Program-made: the position numbers and the translations under genes
Shown here: positions 28,424-37,427 of the stretch, piece after piece
How positions within the stretch are numbered: position 1 is the first letter of the stretch
Layout of the letters: every line of letters begins with the position of its first letter
The notes under the pieces: generated by a model
What the model was told of the DNA's origin: nothing
The model's input: the letters and a program-made list of their open reading frames with translations, nothing else
Databases searched by the model: none
Source: Leptotrichia hongkongensis
Lineage (GTDB): Bacteria; Fusobacteriota; Fusobacteriia; Fusobacteriales; Leptotrichiaceae
Direction of reading: 5' to 3'
Assembly: GCF_007990635.1 (NCBI RefSeq)
Contig: NZ_AP019846.1
Span: 1,240,001 to 1,304,000, forward strand
DNA length: 64,000 nt

Positions 28424-29155
28424 CTATTTTTTTAATTTCCATTTTAAAATTTCACGTGTTGATAAATTAATTTTAAAATCATATTCTATATAATTGGCTT
28501 TTATTGTACCCTTATAGATTGATTTTTCAGCATTTACAAGAATAATTTCTTCAAAGGAAGCATAATTCAGATCATCATAAACATTTTTCTTCAATTGCTC
28601 TAAAATGATATTTTCTACATTTTTTTCTTTCCTACTAAAGTTGTATTTAGCTCTATCATAACTTTCTTCCTCAGTTCTTCTTTTACTATATTCCATCATA
28701 CTTTGCATATCAGCATATCCATCACGTTCAGTCTTTTGTTCTATTGGTGATGGTGACGGTGCTACTGCTGGTGCATTTTTCGCTTGGAATGTTATATCTT
28801 TTCCAACGCCCCAACGAGAATCAGATATAAGTCTTTCAGTAGAACTATATGTGATTACTTTTCCTGTATTTGCATCGACATTATATCTATATCTTTTATT
28901 TTTATAATAAAATTCAATTGCATAAACATATTTTTTATTTTCTTTTTCTAAAATAAGTTTTGTCAATTTTGCATTATTTGAATGTATTTTAGAATGTTCA
29001 AAAACAATTTTTTTAGCTCTTTCCAAATTTATTTTCACTCTATTGTTTCTTATTGTTACAGTTGTTATTTCTGCAGAATACAAATTTATGTCAGCTGAAG
29101 CAGATAACATTGCTAAAATTAAAAATGGTGTCATTCTTTTTTCTAGTATTTTCAT
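28424..29155 (-). CDS. PepSY-domain exported protein
   Basis: 243 aa. Signal-like N-terminus followed by a PepSY domain (about 45-110: INLERAKKIVFEHSKIHSNN, YAIEFYYKNKRYRYNVDANT, GKVITYSS). A Pro-rich linker (APAVAPSPSPIE) leads to a second, weaker PepSY-like domain ending YDFKINLSTREILKWKLK. It is 56 bp downstream of the histidine kinase gene and probably in the same operon, so it may modulate the kinase sensor. That role is inference. Confidence 0.8.
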   Translation of the reverse strand: MKILEKRMTPFLILAMLSASADINLYSAEITTVTIRNNRVKINLERAKKIVFEHSKIHSNNAKLTKLILEKENKKYVYAIEFYYKNKRYRYNVDANTGKVITYSSTERLISDSRWGVGKDITFQAKNAPAVAPSPSPIEQKTERDGYADMQSMMEYSKRRTEEESYDRAKYNFSRKEKNVENIILEQLKKNVYDDLNYASFEEIILVNAEKSIYKGTIKANYIEYDFKINLSTREILKWKLKK

Positions 29156-29211
29156 TTTTTTCCCTTTCTATAAATAAAAATATATTAATCAAAATAATCT
29201 ATTTAGTTAAA

Positions 29212-30651
29212 TTACAAAATTTTTTCAGGTAAGTAAAAAGTAAAAACAGTTCCTTTCCCTAACTCACTTTCTACCATAATTGTCCCTTTATGCTCTTCAA
29301 TTATCCATTTTACAATAGAAAGCCCAAGTCCTGAATTATCAGTGGAACGAGAAGATTCAACCTGATAAAAACGATTCCAGATTTTATTAATATGTTCACT
29401 TGAAATTCCTATTCCATCATCAATAATTTGACATTTTATTTTTGATTTTTGTACATCAGTGTTTTCAGATTCATTTTCTATTTTATTTAAAGTTATTTTT
29501 ATTGTTCCGTTTTCATTTCCATAAGTAATCGCATTTGAAATAAGATTTATAAAAACCCGTGTAAGCATATCTTTATCAACATCTGCAAAAATATCATTTT
29601 TCTCATCGTAAATAATTTTAATATTTTTTTCTTTAGCATAATTGCTTTCAACTTCAATAACTAACTGAATAATTTCATTCAAATTCTCATTCTTGATATT
29701 AAGTTTTTGATTTTTTTTATCCATTCTTGCAAGCATAAGCAATTCAGAAATTAAACTTGACATCTTTTTGGATTTTTCTAAAATATTTTTTAATATATCT
29801 TTTGATTCTTCATTTAAGTTCAAATATTTCAAACTATATTCACTTTGCATACGAATTGCTGAAAGTGGAGTCCTTAATTCATGAGCAACATCCGATGTAA
29901 ACTGAGCTTCTCTATCAAATGCCTCCTGCAAACGATTAAACATCTGGTCAAAAGTTTCTGCTAAATCATAAATTTCTCTTTCCCCATTTTTCAAATTAAT
30001 CCTTTGAGACAAATCATCTCCCTTTGAAATCTTATTAACTGTTTTTACTATTTGCTCAATTGGACTAAAGGATTTTTTTGTTATAAATTTTCCACTTAAA
30101 ACTGAAACAAATATTAAAAATGGAAATATAACAATGAATATCAAGATAATAAGTTCTATATTTTTTTCAAGGCTAGAAAAAGGTGTAATTCCTCTAATCA
30201 ATATTTCACCATACCCATCAAGATTCTTTCTTATATCATAAACATACCATTTCGAATTTGAGTTTTCCTGCTTTATTATCTTTAACTTATTACTTTCAGC
30301 AGAATTTTTTGAAACTTCTAAATCAATATTTGTATTTCCGTATATAAAATCATAATTTTTATCATAAATCGAAATAAAAATATCATTAGTTATAACGCTA
30401 AGATTATTGTCAATCATTAATTCACCATCTTCAAACTCAATATTCTGGTTTATTTTTTCTACTGTTGTTTTAAGCCTTTTATAAACCGAATTTTTTACTG
30501 CGATAGAACTTATATAAAACATTGTTCCTAAAAAACACAGTACAATTATAATTATCATACTTGTATACCATAATGCAATTTTTGTTTTTATTGAAATTCT
30601 TTTTTTATTGTTTAGCTTATTAACAAAATTATTACTAGTATTCTTATTCAT
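29212..30651 (-). CDS. sensor histidine kinase
   Basis: 479 aa. Two membrane segments (about 24-46 and 163-187) enclose an extracytoplasmic sensor. HAMP region (FSPIEQIVKTVNKISKGDDL), HisKA with the phospho-accepting His in DVAHELRTPLSA, and HATPase with N, G1 (IDDGIGIS) and G2 (NSGLGLSIVKWI) boxes follow. Its ATG overlaps the regulator stop by 8 bp, so the two are translationally coupled. Confidence 0.95.
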   Translation of the reverse strand: MNKNTSNNFVNKLNNKKRISIKTKIALWYTSMIIIIVLCFLGTMFYISSIAVKNSVYKRLKTTVEKINQNIEFEDGELMIDNNLSVITNDIFISIYDKNYDFIYGNTNIDLEVSKNSAESNKLKIIKQENSNSKWYVYDIRKNLDGYGEILIRGITPFSSLEKNIELIILIFIVIFPFLIFVSVLSGKFITKKSFSPIEQIVKTVNKISKGDDLSQRINLKNGEREIYDLAETFDQMFNRLQEAFDREAQFTSDVAHELRTPLSAIRMQSEYSLKYLNLNEESKDILKNILEKSKKMSSLISELLMLARMDKKNQKLNIKNENLNEIIQLVIEVESNYAKEKNIKIIYDEKNDIFADVDKDMLTRVFINLISNAITYGNENGTIKITLNKIENESENTDVQKSKIKCQIIDDGIGISSEHINKIWNRFYQVESSRSTDNSGLGLSIVKWIIEEHKGTIMVESELGKGTVFTFYLPEKIL

Positions 30652-31330
30652 TTTCTTCCTTTAAGACATATCCTACACCTCTTATTGTATGAATCAATTT
30701 AGGCGTAAAATCTGTATCAATTTTTTTTCTCAATAGCCTTATATGTACTTCAATCACATTACTATTTCTTTCAGAGTCAAAATCATAAATATGCTGCTCA
30801 ATTTTTTCTTTGGAAATAACTCTTTTTTTGTTTCTTATCATATATTCCAGCACTGAAAATTCTTTTGGAGATAATTTTATCTTCTTTTCATCCCTATATA
30901 CAGTGTGTGTATTACAGTCAACTGTAAGATTTGCTAATTTAAAAACATTTCCTACTGAATCAGATTTTATACTATTTTTTCTAAGAATTACACGAATACG
31001 TGCAAGCAATTCTTCAAAATCAAACGGCTTTACTAAATAATCATCAGCTCCATAATCCAGCCCTTTTACTCTATCCTGAACACTTTCTCTCGCAGTCAAA
31101 AATAAAACTGGTGTCTGTATACCTTTATTCCGTATTCTCTTCAATACTTCAAACCCATCAAGTTTAGGCAACATTATATCTAATATCAGCACATCATATT
31201 CTGTAGAAAAAATATAATCTAACGCTTCTTCTCCATCAAAACAGCTATCAACACTGTAATTTTCCTTTTTTAATGTTCTAGATATAATATCGTTTATCAT
31301 TCTCTCATCTTCTACAATTAAAATTCTCAT
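30644..31330 (-). CDS. OmpR-family response regulator
   Basis: 228 aa. Receiver domain with the acidic pair, phospho-Asp in DVLILDIMLPKLDG (about residue 51) and the Lys in YLVKPF; C-terminal winged helix (LSPKEFSVLEYMIRNKKRVI, RLLRKKIDTDFTPKLIHTIR). First gene of the RR-HK-PepSY unit. Its targets may include the secreted genes immediately downstream on the same strand; no binding repeat was identified. Confidence 0.95.
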   Translation of the reverse strand: MRILIVEDERMINDIISRTLKKENYSVDSCFDGEEALDYIFSTEYDVLILDIMLPKLDGFEVLKRIRNKGIQTPVLFLTARESVQDRVKGLDYGADDYLVKPFDFEELLARIRVILRKNSIKSDSVGNVFKLANLTVDCNTHTVYRDEKKIKLSPKEFSVLEYMIRNKKRVISKEKIEQHIYDFDSERNSNVIEVHIRLLRKKIDTDFTPKLIHTIRGVGYVLKEENE

Positions 31331-31442
31331 CTTCTAAATCCTCATTCTTGTTATTTTATTTCTATTTTCTATTTAATCTCTTATATATACTCAAATCCGT
31401 TTAATATCATTCTATTAAATTAAATCACTTCTAATTTCAATT

Positions 31443-31970
31443 TTAAAGTAATTCTGTTATGTATTCCTTTTCAAATTCTTTTGAAGCATACTCCAACACC
31501 TTAAAGTTATTTACTCTTCTATACATTTTTTTCTGTGATTCACTCAATTCTTCAAAATTTTTTATAAAAATATTATATATTTTTTCAGCTTTTGCAAATA
31601 TAATATTTTTATTCTTTTCACAATATTCCAATTGATTTTTTAATAGTCTAAAATATTTTATATCCTCTGTATTTAAACTTTTACTTAACATTTTTAAATC
31701 CAATTTTTTTCTACATAAATCATTATTAATAACTGGAATCATATTGTTAAAATTAATAATTCCTAAGCTACCTTTATCTATTTTGAAAAATCTATATTAG
31801 TTTTCATTTTTTTATGTTTTTATTTTGGAGAAGATAATGGTGCAAAATACTCCTTATTATTTATCTTAAAAACTATTCCTATAAATGGCCTCTTTACTTT
31901 TAGCGAAGCTTTATTTTCATAGATTCCTAAATACTTTAAATAACTTGATGTTAATGTTATAAAATATCAT
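31443..31970 (-). pseudogene. decayed type III TA toxin, ToxN/AbiQ/CptN family
   Basis: ATG at 31970 (AAAGGAAAAG upstream) starts MIFYNINIKLFK. After a frameshift the reading continues YENKASLKVKRPFIGIVFKI and NNKEYFAPLSSPK, then an in-frame TAA, KHKKMKTNIDFSK, and after a second frameshift IDKGSLGIINFNNMIPV to the end at 31443. The joined product is about 170 aa, the ToxN size. The blocks PFIGIVF, YFAPLSSPK.KH..M and INFNNMIPV are those of the ToxN/AbiQ endoribonucleases. The 99-aa open frame at 31443-31742 is only its C-terminal half. Confidence 0.85.
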
Positions 31971-32008
31971 TTACTTTTCCTTTCGTTCGTTTAATCCCCT
32001 TTTTATTT

Positions 32009-32036
32009 AAAAAGGCGATACATAATAATATCGCCT
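32009..32036 (-). terminator. terminator between type III antitoxin repeats and toxin
   Basis: AGGCGATA and TATCGCCT (32013-32020 and 32029-32036) form a perfect 8-bp stem followed in transcript sense by five T. Type III TA loci have such an attenuator between the RNA repeats and the toxin gene. Confidence 0.85.
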
Positions 32037-32063
32037 AAAAATACCTTAAATATAATGATTAAT

Positions 32064-32180
32064 AAATCAGGAAGACTTAGACTGCTCGCTCCTTTATGGT
32101 CTAACTTTTTAATACCTGACTGAACCAGGAAGACTTAGACTTGCTCGCTTCTATTATGACCTAACTTTTTAATACCTAAC
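32064..32180 (-). ncRNA. type III TA antitoxin RNA repeats (ToxI-like)
   Basis: Two tandem units of 58-60 bp sharing CAGGAAGACTTAGAC (32068-32082 and 32126-32140) and CTAACTTTTTAATACCT (32101-32117 and 32161-32177). In transcript sense each reads AGGTATTAAAAAGTTAG... then GAAGCGAGCAAGTCTAAGTC. They lie between a consensus promoter and the attenuator in front of the ToxN-like pseudogene, as in known loci. The unit is longer than most described (about 35-50 nt). Not CRISPR: only two copies, no unique spacers. Confidence 0.75.
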
Positions 32181-32203
32181 TTTTATTAATCCTTTTCAAG
32201 TAC

Positions 32204-32232
32204 ATTATATCTTATTCTTATTTATTTTTCAA
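32204..32232 (-). promoter_or_regulatory. promoter of the type III TA RNA
   Basis: Minus strand TTGAAA (32227-32232), 17-nt spacer, TATAAT (32204-32209). Transcription would start near 32197, just before the repeats. Confidence 0.8.
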
Positions 32233-32293
32233 GGCAAATTTTTAATTTTTTTATAATTTTCTAACAAATCAGTTTTTTAATATCTTCTAACTT

Positions 32294-33037
32294 CTATTTA
32301 TACTCGTTTAAATCAATTCCTTGATCCATGGCTGCAAATATACATCCACAATAACATTGCCTATACACGTCATATTCTGCACACATATCGACAGAGCGTT
32401 TATATCCATTATTTTTCTTGAAATCGGATGGAAGATATTTCACATCAAAAATTTCCTGAATTTCCAGCCCTAATGTATTTATTAATTGACTATTCTTATG
32501 CGGACTCAATGTCAAGGCACTTCCAAAATAGTCAAATCCTAATTCCTGAGCTTTTTTTGCCACAATATCAAGTCTCATCTGAAAACAGACTGTACATCTT
32601 GCTCCACCTTCTTTTTCCTTTTCCAGCCCTTTCACAGCCTTATAAAAATCCATCGGCTTGTACTCATCCTCAATAAATCCAACATTATTTCCAGTACGTT
32701 CGTTAAACTTCTTAATAAATTCTTCCTGTGCTAAGGCTCTTTTTACATATTCTGCTTTTGGATGAATGTTATTGTTTGCAAAAAGAACTGTAACATCTGC
32801 ATACTGTGTTAAAAATTCCAAGGTATATGTACTACATGGAGCACAGCAGCTGTGAATTAATATTTTGGGACGAATATCTTTGTTTTCCCAATCTGAAATA
32901 AGTTTTGTTAAAATTGTATGATAATTAATTTTCTGATTAGGATTCATTCTCTCCAGAATTTCTTTTGCGTTTTTTATATCTCTTTCGATATGACTTTCTC
33001 CATTTTCTATCTGTTCAATATTTTCATTATTTTTCAT
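32294..33037 (-). CDS. queH: epoxyqueuosine reductase QueH
   Basis: 247 aa from ATG 33037 (a TTG one codon earlier is possible). DUF208/QueH family: ILIHSCCAPCSTYTLEFL, GGARCTVCFQMRLDIVAKKA, YFGSALTLSPHKN and YRQCYCGCIFA. The paired Cys bind the iron-sulfur cluster and extra iron used to reduce epoxyqueuosine in tRNA, the last step of queuosine synthesis. Replaces QueG. Single gene. Confidence 0.93.
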   Translation of the reverse strand: MKNNENIEQIENGESHIERDIKNAKEILERMNPNQKINYHTILTKLISDWENKDIRPKILIHSCCAPCSTYTLEFLTQYADVTVLFANNNIHPKAEYVKRALAQEEFIKKFNERTGNNVGFIEDEYKPMDFYKAVKGLEKEKEGGARCTVCFQMRLDIVAKKAQELGFDYFGSALTLSPHKNSQLINTLGLEIQEIFDVKYLPSDFKKNNGYKRSVDMCAEYDVYRQCYCGCIFAAMDQGIDLNEYK

Positions 33038-33106
33038 CAAATTAATTTCTCTCCTATTTTTTATTTTTATAAATATGCTCTTTTTCTTTAATAGTTTTAC
33101 TACAAT

Positions 33107-33151
33107 ATAAAAAGCGATATTTAGAAATTATTACTCTAATTATCACTTTTT
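33107..33151 (-). terminator. terminator of the ABC/OmpA unit
   Basis: In transcript sense AAAAGTGATA (33141-33150) pairs with TATCGCTTTT (33110-33119), one G-U, followed by T-rich sequence. Confidence 0.7.
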
Positions 33152-33172
33152 TCTAAAAGAGATTCTATAATT

Positions 33173-33976
33173 CTATACTTGTCCTCTTTTTACAAATCTA
33201 AATTCTACTCTACGGTTTTCTTCTCTTCCTTCTTTTGTATCATTAGTTTTGATTGGATTACTGTCTCCACGTCCTACTAAATCTACTATCCTGTCTTTAG
33301 AAAGTCCAAATTCTATTAATTTTGAACCAACCTTTTCAGCTCTTCTAAGCGACAAACGTTTATTATAAGAAGAAGCACCGCTTTTATCAGTATATCCAAT
33401 AATTGATACAACATAATCATTTTTTTCGACATAATCCTTTATATCACGTAGTACAGAATATGCTTCTTTCTTTAAATCAGTACTATTTTTATGAAAACTT
33501 AATTCATTTGATTTAAGAGATATAATCTCTGATTTTGAAATCTGTACTCTTTGTGGATTATTTATTGATTTTTCTTGAATTTCAGAAACAGTTTCAGTCT
33601 GATTAGTTTGTGCTTGAACTACTGGCTGTACTGTTTCTGTTTGCTGTTTTGGTTGTGCTTGTTGTGGATTAATTGCATTTTTATCAGAATTTTGGTATGG
33701 TAATGAAGATTTATTATTAACAATTCTTGTTCCAGTACCGTCCTGTGTCAATGCAACTGTTATCAAATCAGGATTATCCGTTGCTTTAGCTGAGGCTATT
33801 TTTTCAGGATTTGGTGTATCCAATGTTGGTATATCATTTTTTACATCCTGTTGAATATCCGCCACATTTGGACGAATTATGTCTTTTCGCATAGCAGAAG
33901 TTGTCATTTTTTCAGATACTGTGGGCACCGCCATTGCGACCAGTGAAGAAACTGCAACTAATGTAGGCTTTTTCAT
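33173..33976 (-). CDS. OmpA-family C-terminal domain protein
   Basis: 267 aa. N-terminal signal-like segment (MKKPTLVAVSSLVAMAVPTV), a Gln/Pro-rich linker (about 95-140), then an OmpA/MotB peptidoglycan-binding domain (about 150-265) with VSIIGYTDKSGASSYNKRLS, RRAEKVGSKLIEFG and ENRRVEFRF. No beta-barrel part, so it probably tethers to peptidoglycan from the periplasm. 33 bp after the ABC substrate-binding gene and likely co-transcribed. Confidence 0.88.
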   Translation of the reverse strand: MKKPTLVAVSSLVAMAVPTVSEKMTTSAMRKDIIRPNVADIQQDVKNDIPTLDTPNPEKIASAKATDNPDLITVALTQDGTGTRIVNNKSSLPYQNSDKNAINPQQAQPKQQTETVQPVVQAQTNQTETVSEIQEKSINNPQRVQISKSEIISLKSNELSFHKNSTDLKKEAYSVLRDIKDYVEKNDYVVSIIGYTDKSGASSYNKRLSLRRAEKVGSKLIEFGLSKDRIVDLVGRGDSNPIKTNDTKEGREENRRVEFRFVKRGQV

Positions 33977-34009
33977 GATTTGTTCTTCCTCCTATTTTAA
34001 TAAAGTATT

Positions 34010-34753
34010 TTATTTTTGGCTGTTTTCAAGGCCATATTTTTTAATTAATTCATTATATTTCCCATTTTCTTTCATTTTTTTCAATTCATCATTTATTTGT
34101 TTTACCAACTCTTGATTTTTTCCTTTGTTAAGAGCCATTGCCATTCCAATTTTAGCTGGTTTTTCATCAAAAATTTCCATTTCAGGATTTTTCTTCATGT
34201 ATTCTTCAGCTACTGCTTTTTCAAGAATAATTACATCAATTTTTCCTGCTTTTAAATCTAAAATAGTATTTACTGTACTTTCATTTGGCACAACAGTTGC
34301 TCCATTAATCTCTTTTGCTTCTATTTCTTGAATTGTTCCAAGCTGAACTCCAATTTTCTTACCACTTAATGTAGCTGGTGTAACTGCAGTATTACCTTTT
34401 TTTCTTATGTAAGTTTCTTTTGAAACAAAATAATCATCTGTAAAATCTACTGATTTTTTTCTTTCTTCAGTTGAACTCATACCAGATACAATAATATCAA
34501 TTTTTCCCGCTTTCAATGCTGGAATCAATCCATCAAATGACTGATCAATAATTTCAACTTTATATCCAAGATTTTTTCCAATTTCATTTATAAGATCAAC
34601 ATCAAATCCAGTAACTTGTCCATTTTCAACATATTCGAACGGAGCAAAAACTGCATTCAGTCCTACTCTTAATTTTTTCTCCCCATTATCTTTTTTTCCA
34701 CACGATATAATTCCAAAAATTACTAATGTTATCATCAAAAATATTTTTTTCAT
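34010..34753 (-). CDS. polar amino-acid ABC substrate-binding lipoprotein
   Basis: 247 aa. Lipoprotein signal with lipobox IISC (Cys18). Family-3 solute-binding protein: RVGLNAVFAPFEYVENGQVT, GFDVDLINEIGKNLGYKVEI, DGLIPALKAGKIDIIVSGMS and TEERKKSVDFTDDY. Binds a polar amino acid; glutamine/arginine/histidine type cannot be told. Third gene of the transporter operon. Confidence 0.93.
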   Translation of the reverse strand: MKKIFLMITLVIFGIISCGKKDNGEKKLRVGLNAVFAPFEYVENGQVTGFDVDLINEIGKNLGYKVEIIDQSFDGLIPALKAGKIDIIVSGMSSTEERKKSVDFTDDYFVSKETYIRKKGNTAVTPATLSGKKIGVQLGTIQEIEAKEINGATVVPNESTVNTILDLKAGKIDVIILEKAVAEEYMKKNPEMEIFDEKPAKIGMAMALNKGKNQELVKQINDELKKMKENGKYNELIKKYGLENSQK

Positions 34754-34811
34754 ATTTTTTCCTCTCTTTCTCTATTTAATTTTATTTAAAACTGTTTTAA
34801 CTAATAATCTT

Positions 34812-35540
34812 TTAGTGATTTAACACTTTTTCTAAAAACTCTCTTGCTCTTTCTGTTTTTGGATTATCAAATAAATCCTGCGGTTTTGCATCTTCCAGAA
34901 TATATCCTCCATCCATAAAAAATACTCTATTTGCAACATTTCTAGCAAATCCCATTTCATGTGTTACCACAATCATTGTCATTCCCGCATTTGCAAGCTC
35001 CTTCATAACTTCCAGAACCTCACCTATCATTTCAGGATCAAGTGCCGATGTTGGTTCATCAAACAGAATTACTTTAGGATTCATTGCTAATGCCCTTGCA
35101 ATTGCAACCCTTTGTTTCTGCCCACCAGATAGCTTGTTTGGATAAACATCCTTCTTATCAGCAAGTCCCACTTTTTCCAATAATTCTATTGCCAGTTTTT
35201 CTGCCTCTGCTTTTGGCATTTTTTTTAATCTAATTGGTCCCAAAGTAATGTTTTCCAGTACAGTTTTATGAGGATACAAATTAAAGTGCTGGAATACCAT
35301 TCCGACTTCCTCACGAATTTTGTTTATATCCGCCTTCCGTTCCAAAATATTTTTATTATTTATTTTAATCTCTCCTGATGTAGGTTCTTCAAGCCTATTT
35401 ATACAACGTAAGAATGTTGATTTCCCACTTCCAGAAGGTCCTATAATCGAAATTACTTCCCCTTCCTTTATTTCTGTACTAATTCCTTTTAAAACTTCTA
35501 ATTCTCCATATTTTTTCTTCAAATCTTTTATTTTTATCAT
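34812..35540 (-). CDS. polar amino-acid ABC transporter ATPase
   Basis: 242 aa from ATG 35540 ([20 protein letters not shown]). Walker [11 protein letters not shown]-loop [12 protein letters not shown], signature [15 protein letters not shown], Walker [13 protein letters not shown], switch [11 protein letters not shown] longer frame begins at ATG 35612, overlapping the permease stop by 8 bp and having AAAGG upstream; it would add 24 non-conserved residues, so the true start is open. Confidence 0.94.
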   Translation of the reverse strand: MIKIKDLKKKYGELEVLKGISTEIKEGEVISIIGPSGSGKSTFLRCINRLEEPTSGEIKINNKNILERKADINKIREEVGMVFQHFNLYPHKTVLENITLGPIRLKKMPKAEAEKLAIELLEKVGLADKKDVYPNKLSGGQKQRVAIARALAMNPKVILFDEPTSALDPEMIGEVLEVMKELANAGMTMIVVTHEMGFARNVANRVFFMDGGYILEDAKPQDLFDNPKTERAREFLEKVLNH

Positions 35541-35604
35541 CTCAACTTCTTTTAATTCAGTAATACCTTGAAATGAAGCTGATTCTCTATATTTTTTATT
35601 AAAA

Positions 35605-36342
35605 CTAATCATTTTCCTTTAATCTCATCTCCAATCGTTTCCCAATAAATGAGAATAATTTCACGCTGATATAATAAACCAAACCAGTAAACAATATTGG
35701 TTTTACACTATAGTATACAGCTTGTAAACTTTTACTGTTCATTGTAATGTCAACAACACTAATATATCCCACAACGGCTGTTTCCTTAAATAAATTTATA
35801 AATTCATTTAAAAGTGCTGGCAAAATATTTTTTATTGCCTGTGGCATTATAATTTCATTCATTGCCATTCTATAAGGCATCCCAGTTGCTCTTGCAGCTT
35901 CCATTTGCCCCTTGTCTATACTTTCAATTCCAGAACGGATTGTCTCTTCTACATAAGCTGCACTATTAAGTCCTAAAGCAATTAATGCAATCCAGTAATT
36001 GTTAAGTATTACAACTACAAAAGATAATGTCAAAAGCTGTAAAACCATGGGAGTTCCTCGCATTATATCAACATATTCATCGATAATAACATCTTTTATC
36101 ATATCTAAAATTTCTATATTGGTTTTCTGAAATTTTAAGAATGCTAAAAGCATTCCCAAAAGAATACCAATAGCAGCTCCACCCGCTGTAAGCCCCAATG
36201 TAGTTATAAAGTAACTGTTCGCATAAATTTGCCACTCTTTTGGTTTCATATCATATGGAAACACAAGAAGCACAGCAATAGTTACAACTGCTATAAAAAA
36301 TGATGTTTTTACTATTTTTCGTGTTTTTTCCAATTCTTCCAT
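35605..36342 (-). CDS. polar amino-acid ABC transporter permease
   Basis: 245 aa HisM/GlnP-type permease with about five membrane segments. The EAA loop reads [20 protein letters not shown], then [29 protein letters not shown] is the usual preceding block. First gene of the operon. Its ATG lies 30 nt after an AAGGAGG site that is followed by an 8-codon open frame, an odd arrangement. Confidence 0.93.
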   Translation of the reverse strand: MEELEKTRKIVKTSFFIAVVTIAVLLVFPYDMKPKEWQIYANSYFITTLGLTAGGAAIGILLGMLLAFLKFQKTNIEILDMIKDVIIDEYVDIMRGTPMVLQLLTLSFVVVILNNYWIALIALGLNSAAYVEETIRSGIESIDKGQMEAARATGMPYRMAMNEIIMPQAIKNILPALLNEFINLFKETAVVGYISVVDITMNSKSLQAVYYSVKPILFTGLVYYISVKLFSFIGKRLEMRLKEND

Positions 36343-36402
36343 TATATTTAATGAACTTTAATTTTGTTCATATCCTCCTTATATTCTAGTTATTATAGTA
36401 TT

Positions 36403-36431
36403 ATTATACCTAATATTTATAGGTTTTTCAA
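36403..36431 (-). promoter_or_regulatory. promoter of the amino-acid ABC operon
   Basis: Minus strand TTGAAA (36426-36431), 17 nt, TATAAT (36403-36408). The spacer contains ACCTA(TAAATAT)TAGGT, an inverted repeat placed where a repressor could act. Confidence 0.8.
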
Positions 36432-36620
36432 TAAAAAGTTTTTATTTTAATACCTAACTTTGTTACTTTTATTCTATTTAGCAGTCTTCAAAGACTATTA
36501 AATATTTTTTCAAAATATTTTTACATAATTAAGTGATATAGTTACTTGATTTTGGAAATGAAGTTTATAAATTCAGTAAAATTTCCAAAACGGAACTTAA
36601 TTTAAAAAGGAGTTATAACT

Positions 36621-37130
36621 ATGAAATTATTTAAATTTTTATTTTTTTCAGTTATTGTATTAGTTGCGGGCTTAGGTTATTATATTTACACTCAAAATCA
36701 GTTAAAAATTCCAGATTCTATGGTAAAAAGTGCTGTTGCTTCTAAGTTTCCAATAGAAAAATCCTACCCTCTTGGAAAAATAAAGCTATTTAATCCAAAA
36801 GTACATTTTGAAAATGATAAGCTAGTTATTGAAGCAGAATACCTAAATGACGCACTAAATGATCAGATTAACGGAACGATGACCTTTGCAACTGATATTC
36901 ATTATGACCCAATGAAATCAAACCTTTATCTTGATGATTTTCAAATTGTAAGACTGACAAAAGAAAACAAAGAAATTGATCTTGATAAAAAACCCATCAT
37001 CAGAACAGGGTTAAATTATGCTTTTAGTCAGCTTGAAAAAAAAGAAATTTTGAATTTATCAGGCGTTGAAAAATTTCAAATGATAAAGGATATAAAAATT
37101 GAAAATAATAAATTGACTGTTGTTAAATAA
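36621..37130 (+). CDS. DUF1439 (YceB-like) membrane-anchored protein
   Basis: 169 aa, AAAGGAG site. One N-terminal membrane segment (LFFSVIVLVAGLGYYIYT), then a DUF1439-type beta domain: SKFPIEKSYPLGKIKLFNPK, GTMTFATDIHYDPMKSNLYL, DDFQIVRL. E. coli YceB is a lipoprotein of this family; here there is an uncleaved-looking anchor and no lipobox Cys. Lipid-binding TULIP-like folds are proposed for relatives. Function unknown. Confidence 0.8.
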   Translation: MKLFKFLFFSVIVLVAGLGYYIYTQNQLKIPDSMVKSAVASKFPIEKSYPLGKIKLFNPKVHFENDKLVIEAEYLNDALNDQINGTMTFATDIHYDPMKSNLYLDDFQIVRLTKENKEIDLDKKPIIRTGLNYAFSQLEKKEILNLSGVEKFQMIKDIKIENNKLTVVK

Positions 37131-37226
37131 AATTTTTTCTTTTTATTTGATTTATAAATAAATTTTGTAAAATCTCAATGAACATTTGTTTTTTCTATTA
37201 TTTTTTATTTACTTCAGTTTATCTAA

Positions 37227-37281
37227 GCAGAGGTATCAAACGCCATACCTCTGCACTCCCGCTTTACGCAAAACTTTCTTT
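37227..37281. repeat. dispersed repeat family 1, partial copy C
   Basis: GCAGAGGTAT-CAAACGCC-ATACCTCTGC is a perfect 10-bp hairpin with the same loop as copies A and B, followed by CCCGCTTTACGCAAAACTTTCTT. The middle 75 bp of the long copies is absent. A second shared block, ACGAAATTTTGCTTATT, lies at 37387-37403. Nothing else is seen in 37131-37427. Confidence 0.88.
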
Positions 37282-37427
37282 TAGAACAAAAATAGAACTC
37301 GCTTTTGAATATAGATTATTTTAATTATGAATAAACATTCGTAATTTTAAATAAATTCCAAAAGCTCAGACAGCTATTTTTCTTCTAACGAAATTTTGCT
37401 TATTGAAAATACATAATTTAATTCTCA

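Noticed and set aside
31443-31742. Stand-alone 99-aa hypothetical protein
   Set aside because: It is the C-terminal half of the broken ToxN/AbiQ-like gene; upstream pieces in other frames supply the rest.
32064-32180. CRISPR array
   Set aside because: Only two long, imperfect units next to each other, no unique spacers and no cas genes; position fits a type III antitoxin.
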